Shown piece by piece: positions 52,822 to 62,097 of a stretch of 64,000 nucleotides of DNA. Origin of the DNA: Streptomyces dysideae (GTDB taxonomy: Bacteria; Actinomycetota; Actinomycetes; Streptomycetales; Streptomycetaceae); contig NZ_KQ949075.1 of the NCBI RefSeq assembly GCF_001514305.1, positions 528,857-592,856 of the forward strand. The letters run 5' to 3'. The notes beneath the pieces are model-generated. The model was not told the DNA's origin. It made no database searches and was given only the letters and a program-made list of their open reading frames with translations. A program made the position numbers and the translations under genes. Position 1 is the stretch's first letter; every line of letters begins with the position of its first letter.

Positions 52822-54819
52822 ATGACGCACCTCCGTAGCAAGCGCTTGCCAGGAGTCGGCCCGGGAGCCGGCAGAACCCTGGCCGCCGTCGTGGGCCTGG
52901 TGGCCGCACTGGGCCTCGGGGCGATCGGGGAGGCGAAAGCCGCCCCTGCCGCCTCGGACACCACGACGTCGGCCGCCCGCTGGACCGACCGGCCCCATGG
53001 TTTCGCCTCCGTCGCCGGCGGCACCACCGGCGGGGCAGGAGGCAGGATCGTCACGGTCACCGACCAGGCCTCACTCGTGAAGTACGCGGCGGCGGAAGAG
53101 CCGTACATCATCCGGGTGTCGGGGTCCATCGACGTCGAACCCTTCGGCTCAAACATCGTCGTCGGGTCGGACAAGACCATCGTCGGCGTCGGCGACACCG
53201 GCGAGATCGTCCACGGCGAGCTGCACCTCAACCCGGGCACCAGCAACGTCATCATCCGCAACCTGACGATCCGCGACTCCTACGTCGAGGGCGACTGGGA
53301 CGGCAAGACCACCGACTTCGACGCGATTCAGATGGATACCGTCGACCACGTCTGGATCGATCACAACCGCTTCACGCACATGGGTGACGGGCTGCTCGAC
53401 ATCCGCAAGGACAGCCAGTACGTCACCGTCTCCTACAACCAGTTCACGAACCACAACAAGGCGTTCGGGATCGGCTGGACCACCAACGCCAAGACACAGA
53501 TCACCATCGACCACAACTGGTTCACCGGCACCAAACAGCGCAATCCCTCCGCCGACAACTGCGCCTACGCGCACCTGTACAACAACTACTTCACGGACCA
53601 GGTGCACGACGGCGACCCGGTGTGGACGTACGGCAGCTGGGCGCGCGGCCGGACCAAGATGGTCCTGGAGAACAGCTATTACGACGGCGTCCAGCACCCC
53701 TACCAGGCGGACGCGACAGCCGAGTTGGTCGAGCGCGGGTCGATCCTGAGGAACACCACCGGTCGGCACGACGAATGGGGTGACGCCTTCGATCCGCGGG
53801 ACTTCTACGGGTACCGGCTGGACCCGGCCACCGCCGTCCCGGCGCTGGTGACGCAGTTCTCCGGGCCGCAGGCACGGATCGGTGACTCCGTGACGCTGCA
53901 CGTCCCGGGCGACTACCCGACCGTGCAGGCCGCTGTGGACGCCGTGCCGAGCGGGAACGCGAGCACGGTGACAATCGCGGTCGCGCCGGGCACGTACCGG
54001 GCGAAGGTGCACGTCCCCTCGAACAAGCCGAACATCGTGCTGCAGGGGACTGGACAAGATCGGTCCGACACCGTCATCGTCTACGACACGCCTGCCGAGT
54101 ACGGCGGTTCCACCGGAAGCGCCACCGTGCGGATCGACGCCAACGACGTGACCGCGCGCAACCTCACCTTCAGCAACGACTTCGACGAGGCCGCGCACGA
54201 GCTCAGGGGCGAGCAGGCGCTGGCGATGAAGACGAACGGTGACCGGATCGTCTTCGAGAACACCGCCTTCCTGGGCAACCAGGACACCCTGATGACCAAC
54301 AGCCCCAGGCTGACCACCGTCAGCCGGGTCTACATCCGCGACTCGTACATCGAGGGCGACGTCGACTTCATCTACGGACGCGCGACCACCGTCATCGAGC
54401 GCTCCGTGATCCGGGCGCTCAACCGCGGCTCAACCACCAACAACGGCTGGATCACCGCCGCCTCGACCTGGACGGGGAATCCGTACGGCTTCCTGATCAC
54501 GCGGTCGGAGATCGTCAGTGACGCGCCCGACGGGAGCTTCCACCTCGGGCGGCCCTGGCACCCGGGCGGTGAACTGGAGGCCGTCGCGCAGGTGCTGATC
54601 CGGGAGACCGAGCTGCCGGCGGCGATCAAGTCCTCACCCTGGACCGACATGAGCGGGTTCTCGTGGAAGGACGCGCGGTTCACCGAGTACCAGAACTACG
54701 GACCGGGAGCGGCTGTCACCGCGGACCGGCCGCAAATGAGCGACGAGGACGCCGGAAGCCACACCGTCGCCGACTACCTCAAGGGCACTGACGGCTGGAT
54801 GCCGTACGCCCGTCACTGA
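52822..54819 (+). CDS. Secreted pectate lyase-pectinesterase fusion (PL1-CE8)
   Basis: After a signal peptide (cleavage near AKA, about residue 40), residues about 50-345 form a PL1 domain (WIDHNRFTHMGDG, QRNPSADNCAYAHLYNN). Residues about 360-660 form a CE8 pectin methylesterase with GNQDTL, EGDVDFIYG and LGRPWHPG (catalytic Asp, Asp, Arg). One chain can thus demethylate and cleave pectin. In the PL1 part the second Arg of R-x-P-x-x-R is Asp. ATG 52822 has GGGAG upstream; ATG 52810 is an alternative. Confidence 0.92.
   Translation: MTHLRSKRLPGVGPGAGRTLAAVVGLVAALGLGAIGEAKAAPAASDTTTSAARWTDRPHGFASVAGGTTGGAGGRIVTVTDQASLVKYAAAEEPYIIRVSGSIDVEPFGSNIVVGSDKTIVGVGDTGEIVHGELHLNPGTSNVIIRNLTIRDSYVEGDWDGKTTDFDAIQMDTVDHVWIDHNRFTHMGDGLLDIRKDSQYVTVSYNQFTNHNKAFGIGWTTNAKTQITIDHNWFTGTKQRNPSADNCAYAHLYNNYFTDQVHDGDPVWTYGSWARGRTKMVLENSYYDGVQHPYQADATAELVERGSILRNTTGRHDEWGDAFDPRDFYGYRLDPATAVPALVTQFSGPQARIGDSVTLHVPGDYPTVQAAVDAVPSGNASTVTIAVAPGTYRAKVHVPSNKPNIVLQGTGQDRSDTVIVYDTPAEYGGSTGSATVRIDANDVTARNLTFSNDFDEAAHELRGEQALAMKTNGDRIVFENTAFLGNQDTLMTNSPRLTTVSRVYIRDSYIEGDVDFIYGRATTVIERSVIRALNRGSTTNNGWITAASTWTGNPYGFLITRSEIVSDAPDGSFHLGRPWHPGGELEAVAQVLIRETELPAAIKSSPWTDMSGFSWKDARFTEYQNYGPGAAVTADRPQMSDEDAGSHTVADYLKGTDGWMPYARH
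52838..52849. promoter_or_regulatory. LacI-type palindrome at the start of the PL1-CE8 gene
   Basis: GCAAGCGCTTGC is a perfect 12-bp palindrome with the same AAGCGCTT core as 46029-46036. It overlaps codons 6-9, where a bound repressor could block transcription from the promoter just upstream. Confidence 0.5.
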
Positions 54820-54867
54820 CCCCCACAACTTCACATCTCTGTTTGATCCAGAAGAAGAGAGCCGACC

Positions 54868-56223
54868 ATGAAGATCAACAATCGCAGGAGCAGCACAGGC
54901 GGGCGCCGCATGTCGGCCGCCGTCGCCCTGAGCGCCGTGCTCGCCCTGACCGCCACCGCCTGTGGTGACAGCGGCACGAGCGGCGACACGGGCGACGAGG
55001 GCAGCGGCACGGGAGAGATCGTCTTCTGGGACAACAACGGTGGTGTCCGCACCGACATCTGGAAGGAGATCATCGCCGACTTCAAGAAGGCGAACCCGGA
55101 CATCAAGGTCGAGTACGTGGGGATCCCGTCCACCGACTACCAGTCCAAGGTGGACACCGCCATCCAGGGCGGCGGCCTGCCGGACGTCGGCGGCGTCGGC
55201 GCGGCGATGCTGGCCGGCTTCGCCGCGCAGAACGCGCTGGAGCCGCTGGACGACCGGTTCGGCAAGTCCTCGCTCAACGGCAAGCTCAACGAGGACATGC
55301 TGACGTCGATGAAGGCCGCGGGCGGCGGTGACGACAAGCTGTACTCGGTTCCGACCTCCGCGAACAACGGTGTGCTCTACTACCGGACCGATCTGTTCGA
55401 CAAGGCAGGTGTGGACGAGCCCGCCACCTGGGAGAAGTTCTACGAGGCCGCGGAGAAGCTCACCAACGCCGGCAAGAACGAGTTCGGTTACACCATCCGC
55501 GGTGGCGCCGGCTCCATCGCCCAGGCCCTGGACGCCATGTACGGACAGTCCGGGATCACGTCCTTCTGGGACTCCAGCGGTGAGAAGACGACCGTCAACG
55601 ACCCGAAGAACGCCGAGGCGCTGGAGAAGTACGCGGCCCTCTACAAGAAGGTCACGCCGGCCGCCGACCTGAACAACGACTTCACCAAGATGGTCGCGCA
55701 GTGGGACTCCGGCACGATCGGGATGCTGAACCACAACCTCGGCTCCTACCAGGACCACGTCAAGGCGCTCGGGGTCGAGAAGTTCCGCGGCATCCCGCAG
55801 CCCACGGGCCCGGACGGCAAGCGGGTCCAGGTCTCCAACCCGGTCGACGGCCTGGGCGTGTTCAAGACCTCCAAGAACAAGGAGGCCGCCTGGAAGTTCA
55901 TCGAGTTCGCCGTCTCGCACGAGTCGAACTCCAAGTGGAACGAGTCGGCCGGTGCCATCCCGTCCCACACGGAGGCCGCGAAGGATGCCTGGATCTCCAA
56001 GGCCGAGCCGACCAAGCTGGCGGCGGAGGCGCTGAACGACGGGTCGACCTCGATCGTGCAGCTGCCGTACTACCTGCCCGACTGGAACTCCATCTCCAAG
56101 GCCGACAACGAGCCGAACTTCCAGAAGGTGCTCAACGGGGACATGAGCGCCAAGGACTTCCTGGACACGTTGGCCGAGCAGCTCAACGAGGCTCAGACCG
56201 AGTGGAATTCGCGTAACGGCTGA
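54868..56223 (+). CDS. Lipoprotein sugar-binding protein of the pectin locus
   Basis: The 451-aa protein has a lipoprotein signal (VLALTATACGDSG, lipid Cys about residue 31), an acidic/Gly linker and a family 1 solute-binding fold (IVFWDNNGG, GGLPDVGGVG). It probably serves the two permeases at 46.1-47.9 kb, which have no adjacent binding protein. ATG 54868 follows AAGAGAG. A terminator lies 23 bp after its stop. Confidence 0.9.
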   Translation: MKINNRRSSTGGRRMSAAVALSAVLALTATACGDSGTSGDTGDEGSGTGEIVFWDNNGGVRTDIWKEIIADFKKANPDIKVEYVGIPSTDYQSKVDTAIQGGGLPDVGGVGAAMLAGFAAQNALEPLDDRFGKSSLNGKLNEDMLTSMKAAGGGDDKLYSVPTSANNGVLYYRTDLFDKAGVDEPATWEKFYEAAEKLTNAGKNEFGYTIRGGAGSIAQALDAMYGQSGITSFWDSSGEKTTVNDPKNAEALEKYAALYKKVTPAADLNNDFTKMVAQWDSGTIGMLNHNLGSYQDHVKALGVEKFRGIPQPTGPDGKRVQVSNPVDGLGVFKTSKNKEAAWKFIEFAVSHESNSKWNESAGAIPSHTEAAKDAWISKAEPTKLAAEALNDGSTSIVQLPYYLPDWNSISKADNEPNFQKVLNGDMSAKDFLDTLAEQLNEAQTEWNSRNG

Positions 56224-56245
56224 TTCTGCTGCCGGGTTTCGCCGT

Positions 56246-56281
56246 AGGACGGCCTGTGGTCTGCAGGCTGCGGGCCGTCCT
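56246..56281 (+). terminator. Terminator after the binding-protein gene
   Basis: AGGACGGCC (56246-56254) pairs with GGCCGTCCT (56273-56281) across an 18-nt loop and is followed by T. Confidence 0.7.
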
Positions 56282-56282
56282 T

Positions 56283-56348
56283 GGCTGGTCGCACCTACGC
56301 GGCGGAGCCGCAAATCGGTACAGCCCAGCGCCCCTAGGGGCGCTGCCA
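56283..56348. repeat. Streptomyces-type intergenic repeat with 20-bp palindrome
   Basis: GCGGCGGAGCCGCAAATCGG precedes CAGCGCCCCTAGGGGCGCTG (56326-56345), a perfect 20-bp palindrome. The arrangement matches a repeat family commonly seen between Streptomyces genes. It would also form a second terminator hairpin. Confidence 0.65.
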
Positions 56349-56403
56349 CCCCCCACGTTTGAAAGGCACCACTGAACGCACATCCCCAGAAAGGCACTCC
56401 CCC

Positions 56404-57204
56404 GTGTCGCTCACCCGTAGACAGATCACCCTGGCCGCCCTGGCCGCCGCTCCGCTCGCTCTCGCGGCCACCGGTACGGCTCACGCCGGATCGGGTCACC
56501 GCCCCCGCACCCTCTTCATCGCCGGTGACTCCACCGCCGCCCAGAAGTACGCCGACGCCGCGCCCGAGACCGGGTGGGGTATGGCTCTCCCCTTCTTCCT
56601 GCACAAGGACCGGCCCGTTTCCAACCACGCGGTGAACGGGCGCAGTTCGAAGAGCTTTGTCGATGAAGGTCGGCTTGACGTCATCCTCGCCGCCATCCGG
56701 CCCGGCGACTTCCTGCTGATCCAGTTCGCGCACAACGACGAGAAGGTCAGCGACCCCGCTCGGTACACCGAGCCCTGGACGACGTACCAGGACTATCTGC
56801 GCATGTACATCGACGGCGCCCGGGCCCGTGGGGCGCGGCCCGTGCTCGCCACCTCCGTCGAGCGTCGCCGGTTCGACTCGGCCGGCAACGCCAGGCCGAC
56901 CCACGGCGAGTATCCGGCGGCGATGCGCGCGCTCGCCGAGCAGGAGCGCGTGCCGCTGCTCGACCTTCAGGCCCTGTCCCTCGCGCTGTGGCAGCAGCTC
57001 GGCGTCGAGGAGACGAAGAAGTACTTCAACTGGACCGACACCGAGCAGGACAACACGCACTTCAATCCGCCGGGCGCGATCGCCGTGGCGCGTCTCGTGG
57101 CACAGGAGCTGCTGCGCACGCGTGTGCTCGGCCCGCAGGACGTGCACCGGCTCGACGAGGAGATCCCGGAGTCCTGGATCACCTGGCCCGAAGCCGCCGC
57201 GTAA
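56404..57204 (+). CDS. Secreted rhamnogalacturonan acetylesterase (CE12/SGNH)
   Basis: The 266-aa enzyme removes acetyl groups from rhamnogalacturonan. It has a Tat-type signal (LTRRQITLAALAAAPLALA, cleavage near AHA) and the SGNH blocks: Ser in IAGDSTA, Gly in NHAVNGRSS, Asn in FAHNDE and Asp/His in DNTHFNPPG. GTG 56404 has AAAGG upstream. Confidence 0.92.
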   Translation: MSLTRRQITLAALAAAPLALAATGTAHAGSGHRPRTLFIAGDSTAAQKYADAAPETGWGMALPFFLHKDRPVSNHAVNGRSSKSFVDEGRLDVILAAIRPGDFLLIQFAHNDEKVSDPARYTEPWTTYQDYLRMYIDGARARGARPVLATSVERRRFDSAGNARPTHGEYPAAMRALAEQERVPLLDLQALSLALWQQLGVEETKKYFNWTDTEQDNTHFNPPGAIAVARLVAQELLRTRVLGPQDVHRLDEEIPESWITWPEAAA

Positions 57205-57239
57205 CCGAGTCCCCCAAGAGCAGAAGAGAGAGCCGCACA

Positions 57240-58550
57240 GTGAACGCACATGTCTGGCATGCGCATGCCATGGGAAGAACGGCCGTGCTCGTCGGCTGCA
57301 CCGCGCTCGTCCTCGGCCTCACCGGGGCGAGTGCTCAGGCGCACGGCCGTGATCTCGGTCGTGAGGTCCTCGCCGCGGGCGACGGCTGGGCCTCGGAGGG
57401 TGCGGGGACGACCGGCGGTTCGGCCGCCGACTCCGCGCACGTCTACACCGTCACCACCTGGGAGGAGTTCAAGGCCGCTCTGAAGGATGGCGGCGACGCG
57501 CCCAAGATCATCAGGGTCAAGGGCATGATCGACGCCGTCTCCCGGGGCTGCGACGCCTTCGCGGCCGAGGGCTACGACTTCGAGCAGTACCTCGCCGACT
57601 ACGACCCCGCCGTCTGGGGCAACGACACCCCGGTCAGCGGCGAGCAGGAGGACCTGCGCGACGCGTCTGCCGACAACCAGGGCAGGGCCATCAGGGTGAA
57701 CGTCCCCTCCAACACCACCATCGTCGGTGTCGGGAAGGGCTCCGGGATCCTCGGCGGCAGCCTTCAGGTCAAGGGCGTGGACAACGTCATCCTCCGCAAC
57801 CTCGCCGTCGAGGCCCCGATCGACTGCTTCCCGCAGTGGGACCCGACCGACGACAACAAGACCGGCGCCTGGAACTCCGAGTACGACGGTGTCGTCGTCT
57901 ACGGCTCCACCCATGTGTGGCTCGACCACAACACCTTCACCGACGGGCGCTACCCCGACAGCACCCTGCCGTCGTACTTCGGGAAGGTCTTCCAGCAGCA
58001 CGACGGGCTGGTCGACATCGTGCGCGGCGCCAACTACGTGACCGTGTCCTGGAACTCGTTCAAGGACCACGACAAGACCATGCTGATCGGCAACAGCGAC
58101 AGCGCCGCCGCGACCGACGCCGGCAAGCTCAAGGTCACCCTGCACCACAACCGCTTCGAGGGCATCGTCGAGCGTGCGCCGCGCGTGCGGTTCGGGCAGG
58201 TCGACTCGTACAACAACCACTTCGTGGTGACCGAGGACCAGAAGTTCGGCTACGTCTTCGGCATCGGCATCGAGTCGCGGCTGTACGCCACCGACAACGC
58301 GTTCTCCCTGCCGGCCGGCGTCAGCGCGGCCCGGACGCTGAAGAAGTGGAAGGAAGCGCCGCTCACCGCAGAGAACAACTACGTCAACGGCAAGCTGACC
58401 GATCTGATCGCCGTCCACAACGCCGAGATCCCCGAGGAGACCCTGCAGTCGGGCGCCGGATGGACGCCGACCCTGCGGACGAAGGTCCATTCGCCGCAGG
58501 CGGTGCCGTGGATCGTCGACGCCCTCGCGGGCGCCGACCGGCTGTACTGA
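57240..58550 (+). CDS. Secreted pectate lyase, PL1 (second copy)
   Basis: The 436-aa paralogue of the 47943 enzyme has a signal peptide (AVLVGCTALVLGLTGASAQA), VWLDHNTFTDG and ERAPRVRFGQVDSYNN with the complete R-x-P-x-x-R-x-G signature. GTG 57240 lies 35 bp after the acetylesterase stop with a GAGAGAG ribosome-binding site, so the two are probably co-transcribed. A hairpin follows 11 bp after the stop. Confidence 0.92.
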   Translation: MNAHVWHAHAMGRTAVLVGCTALVLGLTGASAQAHGRDLGREVLAAGDGWASEGAGTTGGSAADSAHVYTVTTWEEFKAALKDGGDAPKIIRVKGMIDAVSRGCDAFAAEGYDFEQYLADYDPAVWGNDTPVSGEQEDLRDASADNQGRAIRVNVPSNTTIVGVGKGSGILGGSLQVKGVDNVILRNLAVEAPIDCFPQWDPTDDNKTGAWNSEYDGVVVYGSTHVWLDHNTFTDGRYPDSTLPSYFGKVFQQHDGLVDIVRGANYVTVSWNSFKDHDKTMLIGNSDSAAATDAGKLKVTLHHNRFEGIVERAPRVRFGQVDSYNNHFVVTEDQKFGYVFGIGIESRLYATDNAFSLPAGVSAARTLKKWKEAPLTAENNYVNGKLTDLIAVHNAEIPEETLQSGAGWTPTLRTKVHSPQAVPWIVDALAGADRLY

Positions 58551-58561
58551 CGTACCCCGAC

Positions 58562-58591
58562 GGGCCGGGGCGCGCGTCGCCGCCCCGGCCC
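58562..58591. terminator. 11-bp perfect hairpin after the second pectate lyase
   Basis: GGGCCGGGGCG (58562-58572) pairs with 58581-58591 around CGCGTCGC. No T-run follows, so it may only reduce read-through into the pectinesterase gene. Confidence 0.6.
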
Positions 58592-58663
58592 CGGCAACCC
58601 CCCCTCCGCGAGGCAGTACCCGACCCATCCTGTGCACGAGCCGCACCTCGAAGGAGCACAACC

Positions 58664-59797
58664 ATGCCTTCACCCCACCTCCAGCTGCCCTTCTCCAGAA
58701 GGGGATTCCTGATGGCGAGCGCCGGTGCCGGCGCCGCGCTCGCCCTCGGGCCGGTCCCCGCACGGGCCGCCGACGCCCGGTCCTGCCCCTTCGGCCGTTA
58801 TGGCTCCCCGGCCGACCGCCTGACCGAGCGAACCCTGTACGTCGACTCCCACGGCCAGGGCGACTTCACCACCGTCCAGGCCGCCGTCACCGCCGCGACC
58901 GGCAGCGGCTGGACCCTCGTCATCGCGCCGGGCACCTACCGGGAGACGGTCTCCGTCGACCGCTCCCGCACGGAGATGACCTGGCTCGGCGCCGGCGACG
59001 GCCCGCGTGACGTCGTCATCGTCTACGACAACGCGGCCGGCACCCCGAAGCCCGACGGCTCCGGCACCTACGGCACCACCGGCTCGGCCACCACCACCGT
59101 CCGGGCAGACGGCTTCACCGCCCACCGGATCACCTTCGCCAACGACTTCCTGCGCGCCGAGCACCCCGAGATCAGCGGCACCCAGGCCGTCGCCATCAAG
59201 GTGCAGGGCGACCGCTCGGCCTTCCACCACTGCCGCTTCCTCGGCCACCAGGACACCCTGTACGCCGACTCCAACTCCTCCACCCTCTTCGCCCGCCAGT
59301 ACTTCTCCCACTGCTACGTCGAGGGCGACGTCGACTTCGTCTTCGGCCGGGCCACGGCCGTGTACGAGCACTGCCACTTCCGCACGCTCACCCGCACGGA
59401 CCTCTCCTCGGCCCCGTACGGCTTCGTCTTCGCCCCCTCGACCGAGGGCGCCAACCCGCACGGCTACCTGGTCCTGCGTGGCCGGGTGACGAGCGAGGCC
59501 CCCGACGCCCACTACAAGGTGGCCCGCCCCTGGGTGCCCAGCTCCAGCGCCACCGCCCGCCCCATGCTCACCGTCCGGGAGACCTGGCTCGGCCCCGGCA
59601 TCGACGCGGCCGCGCCCTACGCCAACATGCGCGCCGACCACCCCTGGCAGGACCAGCGCTTCGCCGAGTACCGCAACACCGGCCCCGGCGCAGAGATCAC
59701 CGTCCCCGAGAACCGGCCCCAGCTGACGGACGAGGAGGCCGCGGCGCACACCCGCGAGGCCTACCTGGGCGGCTGGGCGCCGTGGAAGGAGTGCTGA
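58664..59797 (+). CDS. Secreted pectinesterase, CE8 (first copy)
   Basis: The 377-aa pectin methylesterase has a Tat signal (FSRRGFLMASAGAGAALALG). The CE8 set is complete: Gln/Asp in LGHQDTLY, Asp in EGDVDFVFGRAT and Arg in VARPWVPSS. Demethylation gives pectate for the PL1 and PL9 lyases. ATG 58664 follows AAGGAG. The stop is followed directly by the next pectinesterase start. Confidence 0.93.
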   Translation: MPSPHLQLPFSRRGFLMASAGAGAALALGPVPARAADARSCPFGRYGSPADRLTERTLYVDSHGQGDFTTVQAAVTAATGSGWTLVIAPGTYRETVSVDRSRTEMTWLGAGDGPRDVVIVYDNAAGTPKPDGSGTYGTTGSATTTVRADGFTAHRITFANDFLRAEHPEISGTQAVAIKVQGDRSAFHHCRFLGHQDTLYADSNSSTLFARQYFSHCYVEGDVDFVFGRATAVYEHCHFRTLTRTDLSSAPYGFVFAPSTEGANPHGYLVLRGRVTSEAPDAHYKVARPWVPSSSATARPMLTVRETWLGPGIDAAAPYANMRADHPWQDQRFAEYRNTGPGAEITVPENRPQLTDEEAAAHTREAYLGGWAPWKEC

Positions 59798-59798
59798 G

Positions 59799-60824
59799 AT
59801 GCGCCGGCGCACACTGCTCGCCGGAATCGCCGGCGGCCTGGTGGCCGCCGGCACCGCCCCCGCCTTCGCCGACGCCCGCCGCCGCGTCCTGCACGTCCGT
59901 CCCGGCGACTCCGTCCAGGAGGCCGTGGACGCGGTGGACGGCCCCGGCTGGACGATCGTCGTGCACCCGGGAACCTATCGCGAGGTCGTCAAGATCCCGG
60001 CTGAGAAGGCTGAGCTGACTCTGCGTGGCGCCGCCCGCGACCCACGCGCCGCGGTGCTCGTCCACGACAACGCGAACGGCACGAAGAAGCCCGACGGCAC
60101 GACATACGGCACCGCAGGCTCGGCCACCTTCACCTCGGCGGCCCCCGGCCTGACCGTCCGCGACCTGACCCTCGCCAACGACTGGCTGCGCGCCGACCAT
60201 CCCGACATCACCGGCACCCAGGCGGTGGCGGCGTACGTGACGGGGGACCGGTCGTACTTCGAGAACGTCCGCCTCCTGGCCCACCAGGACACCCTCTTCG
60301 TCGACACGAGTGCCCTCGACGCCTTCGACCGGCAGTACTTCCACCGCTGCTACATCGAGGGCGACGTCGACTTCGTCTTCGGGCGGGCCACGGCCGTCTT
60401 CGAGGACTGCCACTTCCACACCCTGCAACGGGAGGTGAACTTCATCCCCAAGGGCATGGTCTTCGCCCCGTCCACGGCCCGCGCCAACGCCTACGGCATC
60501 CTCGCCGTCCGCTGCCGCATCACCTCCGGCGCGGAGGACGCCGCGTACAAGCTGGCCCGCCCGTGGGTGCCGTCGTACGAGACGACCGCGTGGCCGTCCC
60601 TGGTCGTGCGGGACACCCGGATCGGGCCCGGCATCGACCCGGTGGCGCCGTACACCAACATGCGGGAGGCCTATCCCTGGCAGACCATGCGGTTCCGGGA
60701 GTACGGCAACAGCGGCCCGGGTGCGGTGATCACTGTTCCGGAGAACCGGCCTCAACTGACGCCCGGTGAAGCCGAGTTGCACACCAGGAAGGTATATCTC
60801 GGCGACTGGCGCCCCCGTGCGTAG
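59799..60824 (+). CDS. Secreted pectinesterase, CE8 (second copy)
   Basis: The 341-aa paralogue of the preceding gene has a Tat-like signal (RRRTLLAGIAGGLVAAG, cleavage near AFA). Its catalytic blocks are LAHQDTLFV, EGDVDFVFGRAT and LARPWVPSY. It starts 1 nt after the previous stop and overlaps the following pectate lyase. The two enzymes look like an old tandem duplication; different methylation patterns may be preferred. Confidence 0.92.
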   Translation: MRRRTLLAGIAGGLVAAGTAPAFADARRRVLHVRPGDSVQEAVDAVDGPGWTIVVHPGTYREVVKIPAEKAELTLRGAARDPRAAVLVHDNANGTKKPDGTTYGTAGSATFTSAAPGLTVRDLTLANDWLRADHPDITGTQAVAAYVTGDRSYFENVRLLAHQDTLFVDTSALDAFDRQYFHRCYIEGDVDFVFGRATAVFEDCHFHTLQREVNFIPKGMVFAPSTARANAYGILAVRCRITSGAEDAAYKLARPWVPSYETTAWPSLVVRDTRIGPGIDPVAPYTNMREAYPWQTMRFREYGNSGPGAVITVPENRPQLTPGEAELHTRKVYLGDWRPRA

Positions 60825-62097
60825 GGCCGCTGTCGCCCTCCTCGCCTGTTTGTGCCTGTGCTGGCCGACGTCGGCCTCCGCCGCCCCCGGCCCTGGGCGC
60901 GAACCCGTCGGCTGGGCCGCCACCGGCCCCGGCACCACCGGCGGCGCGGGCGGCACGACCTGGACGGTGCGCACGCGCGCCGAGCTCAAGGAGGCCCTGG
61001 CCAACCGGGGCGACCCCACGGCACCCAAGGTGATCAGGGTCGTCGGTGACATCAACGGCCATGAGGCGGACGACGGTTCGCTGCTCGGGGAGCAGGACTA
61101 CGCGCCCGGATACGACCTCGCCAAGTACATGTCCTGCTTCGGTGCGGACGGGGCCGTCTGGTCCGACACCCGTCACGACTACTGCAAGCAGCAGCGGCAG
61201 CTCCGGCAGACGGGGTCGAACAGGGAGAAGGCCCAGATCCAGCTGACCCTGCCGAGCAACACCACGCTCGTCGGTGCCGGCGACGACGCCCGCCTTCTCG
61301 GGGTCTTCCTGACGGTCAACACCGGCACGAACATCATCGTCCGGAATCTTCATCTCGAGGCCCCCGTCGACCACTTCACCACCTGGTCGCCGGGCGACGG
61401 CACACAGGGCAGCTGGAACGCCCGCTTCGACGCCATGACCGTCGTCACCGGCAAGCACATCTGGGTCGACCACTGCACCTTCACCGACGGCCGCTTCCCG
61501 GACCGCTCGGCGCCCATCGGCTTCCACGGCGAGCGCGTCCAACGGCACGACGGACTGCTGGACATCGAGGACGGCTCCGACTTCGTCACCGTCTCCGGCA
61601 GCCGGTTCGACGACCACGACAAGGCGATCCTCATCGGGTCGGGCGACGGGCGCGGTGACCGGGACCGGGGGCATCTCAAGGTGACCTTCGTCCGGAACCT
61701 CTTCACCGGCATCGCGCAGCGCGCCCCGCGCGTCCGCTTCGGGCAGGTGCACGTCGTCAACAACGTGTACCGGGGACGGGCGGACGGCACCCTCTACGCC
61801 CTCGGCGTCGGCGTGGAGTCCTCGATCTTCTCCGAGCGCAACGTGTTCCGCTACCGGGGCGGTTCCCCGTCCCTCACCGTCGCGCACTACGGCGGCGCGC
61901 ACTTCCGCGACACCGGCTCCTGGTTCAACGGCCGCCCCGCCCACCTGAACGAGGTGGCGACCGGCCTCGGCCTCAGTACCGGCGTCGGTTGGCACCCCGC
62001 CGACGTCTACGACTACCGGCCCCTCACCTCCGCGGCGGCGGTCGAGCGGTACGTCCTGCGGCACGCCGGGACCGGGAGGCCGTATGGACGCCTGTGA
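60817..62097 (+). CDS. Secreted pectate lyase, PL1 (third copy)
   Basis: The 426-aa PL1 enzyme has a short signal peptide (AVALLACLCLCWPTSASA), IWVDHCTFTDGRFPD and QRAPRVRFGQVHVVNN. GTG 60817 lies within the end of the pectinesterase gene (8-bp overlap). It also overlaps the next gene by 14 bp, so three genes from 59799 are tightly coupled. It is divergent enough from the other two PL1 copies to suggest a different preferred substrate. Confidence 0.92.
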   Translation: MRRAAVALLACLCLCWPTSASAAPGPGREPVGWAATGPGTTGGAGGTTWTVRTRAELKEALANRGDPTAPKVIRVVGDINGHEADDGSLLGEQDYAPGYDLAKYMSCFGADGAVWSDTRHDYCKQQRQLRQTGSNREKAQIQLTLPSNTTLVGAGDDARLLGVFLTVNTGTNIIVRNLHLEAPVDHFTTWSPGDGTQGSWNARFDAMTVVTGKHIWVDHCTFTDGRFPDRSAPIGFHGERVQRHDGLLDIEDGSDFVTVSGSRFDDHDKAILIGSGDGRGDRDRGHLKVTFVRNLFTGIAQRAPRVRFGQVHVVNNVYRGRADGTLYALGVGVESSIFSERNVFRYRGGSPSLTVAHYGGAHFRDTGSWFNGRPAHLNEVATGLGLSTGVGWHPADVYDYRPLTSAAAVERYVLRHAGTGRPYGRL

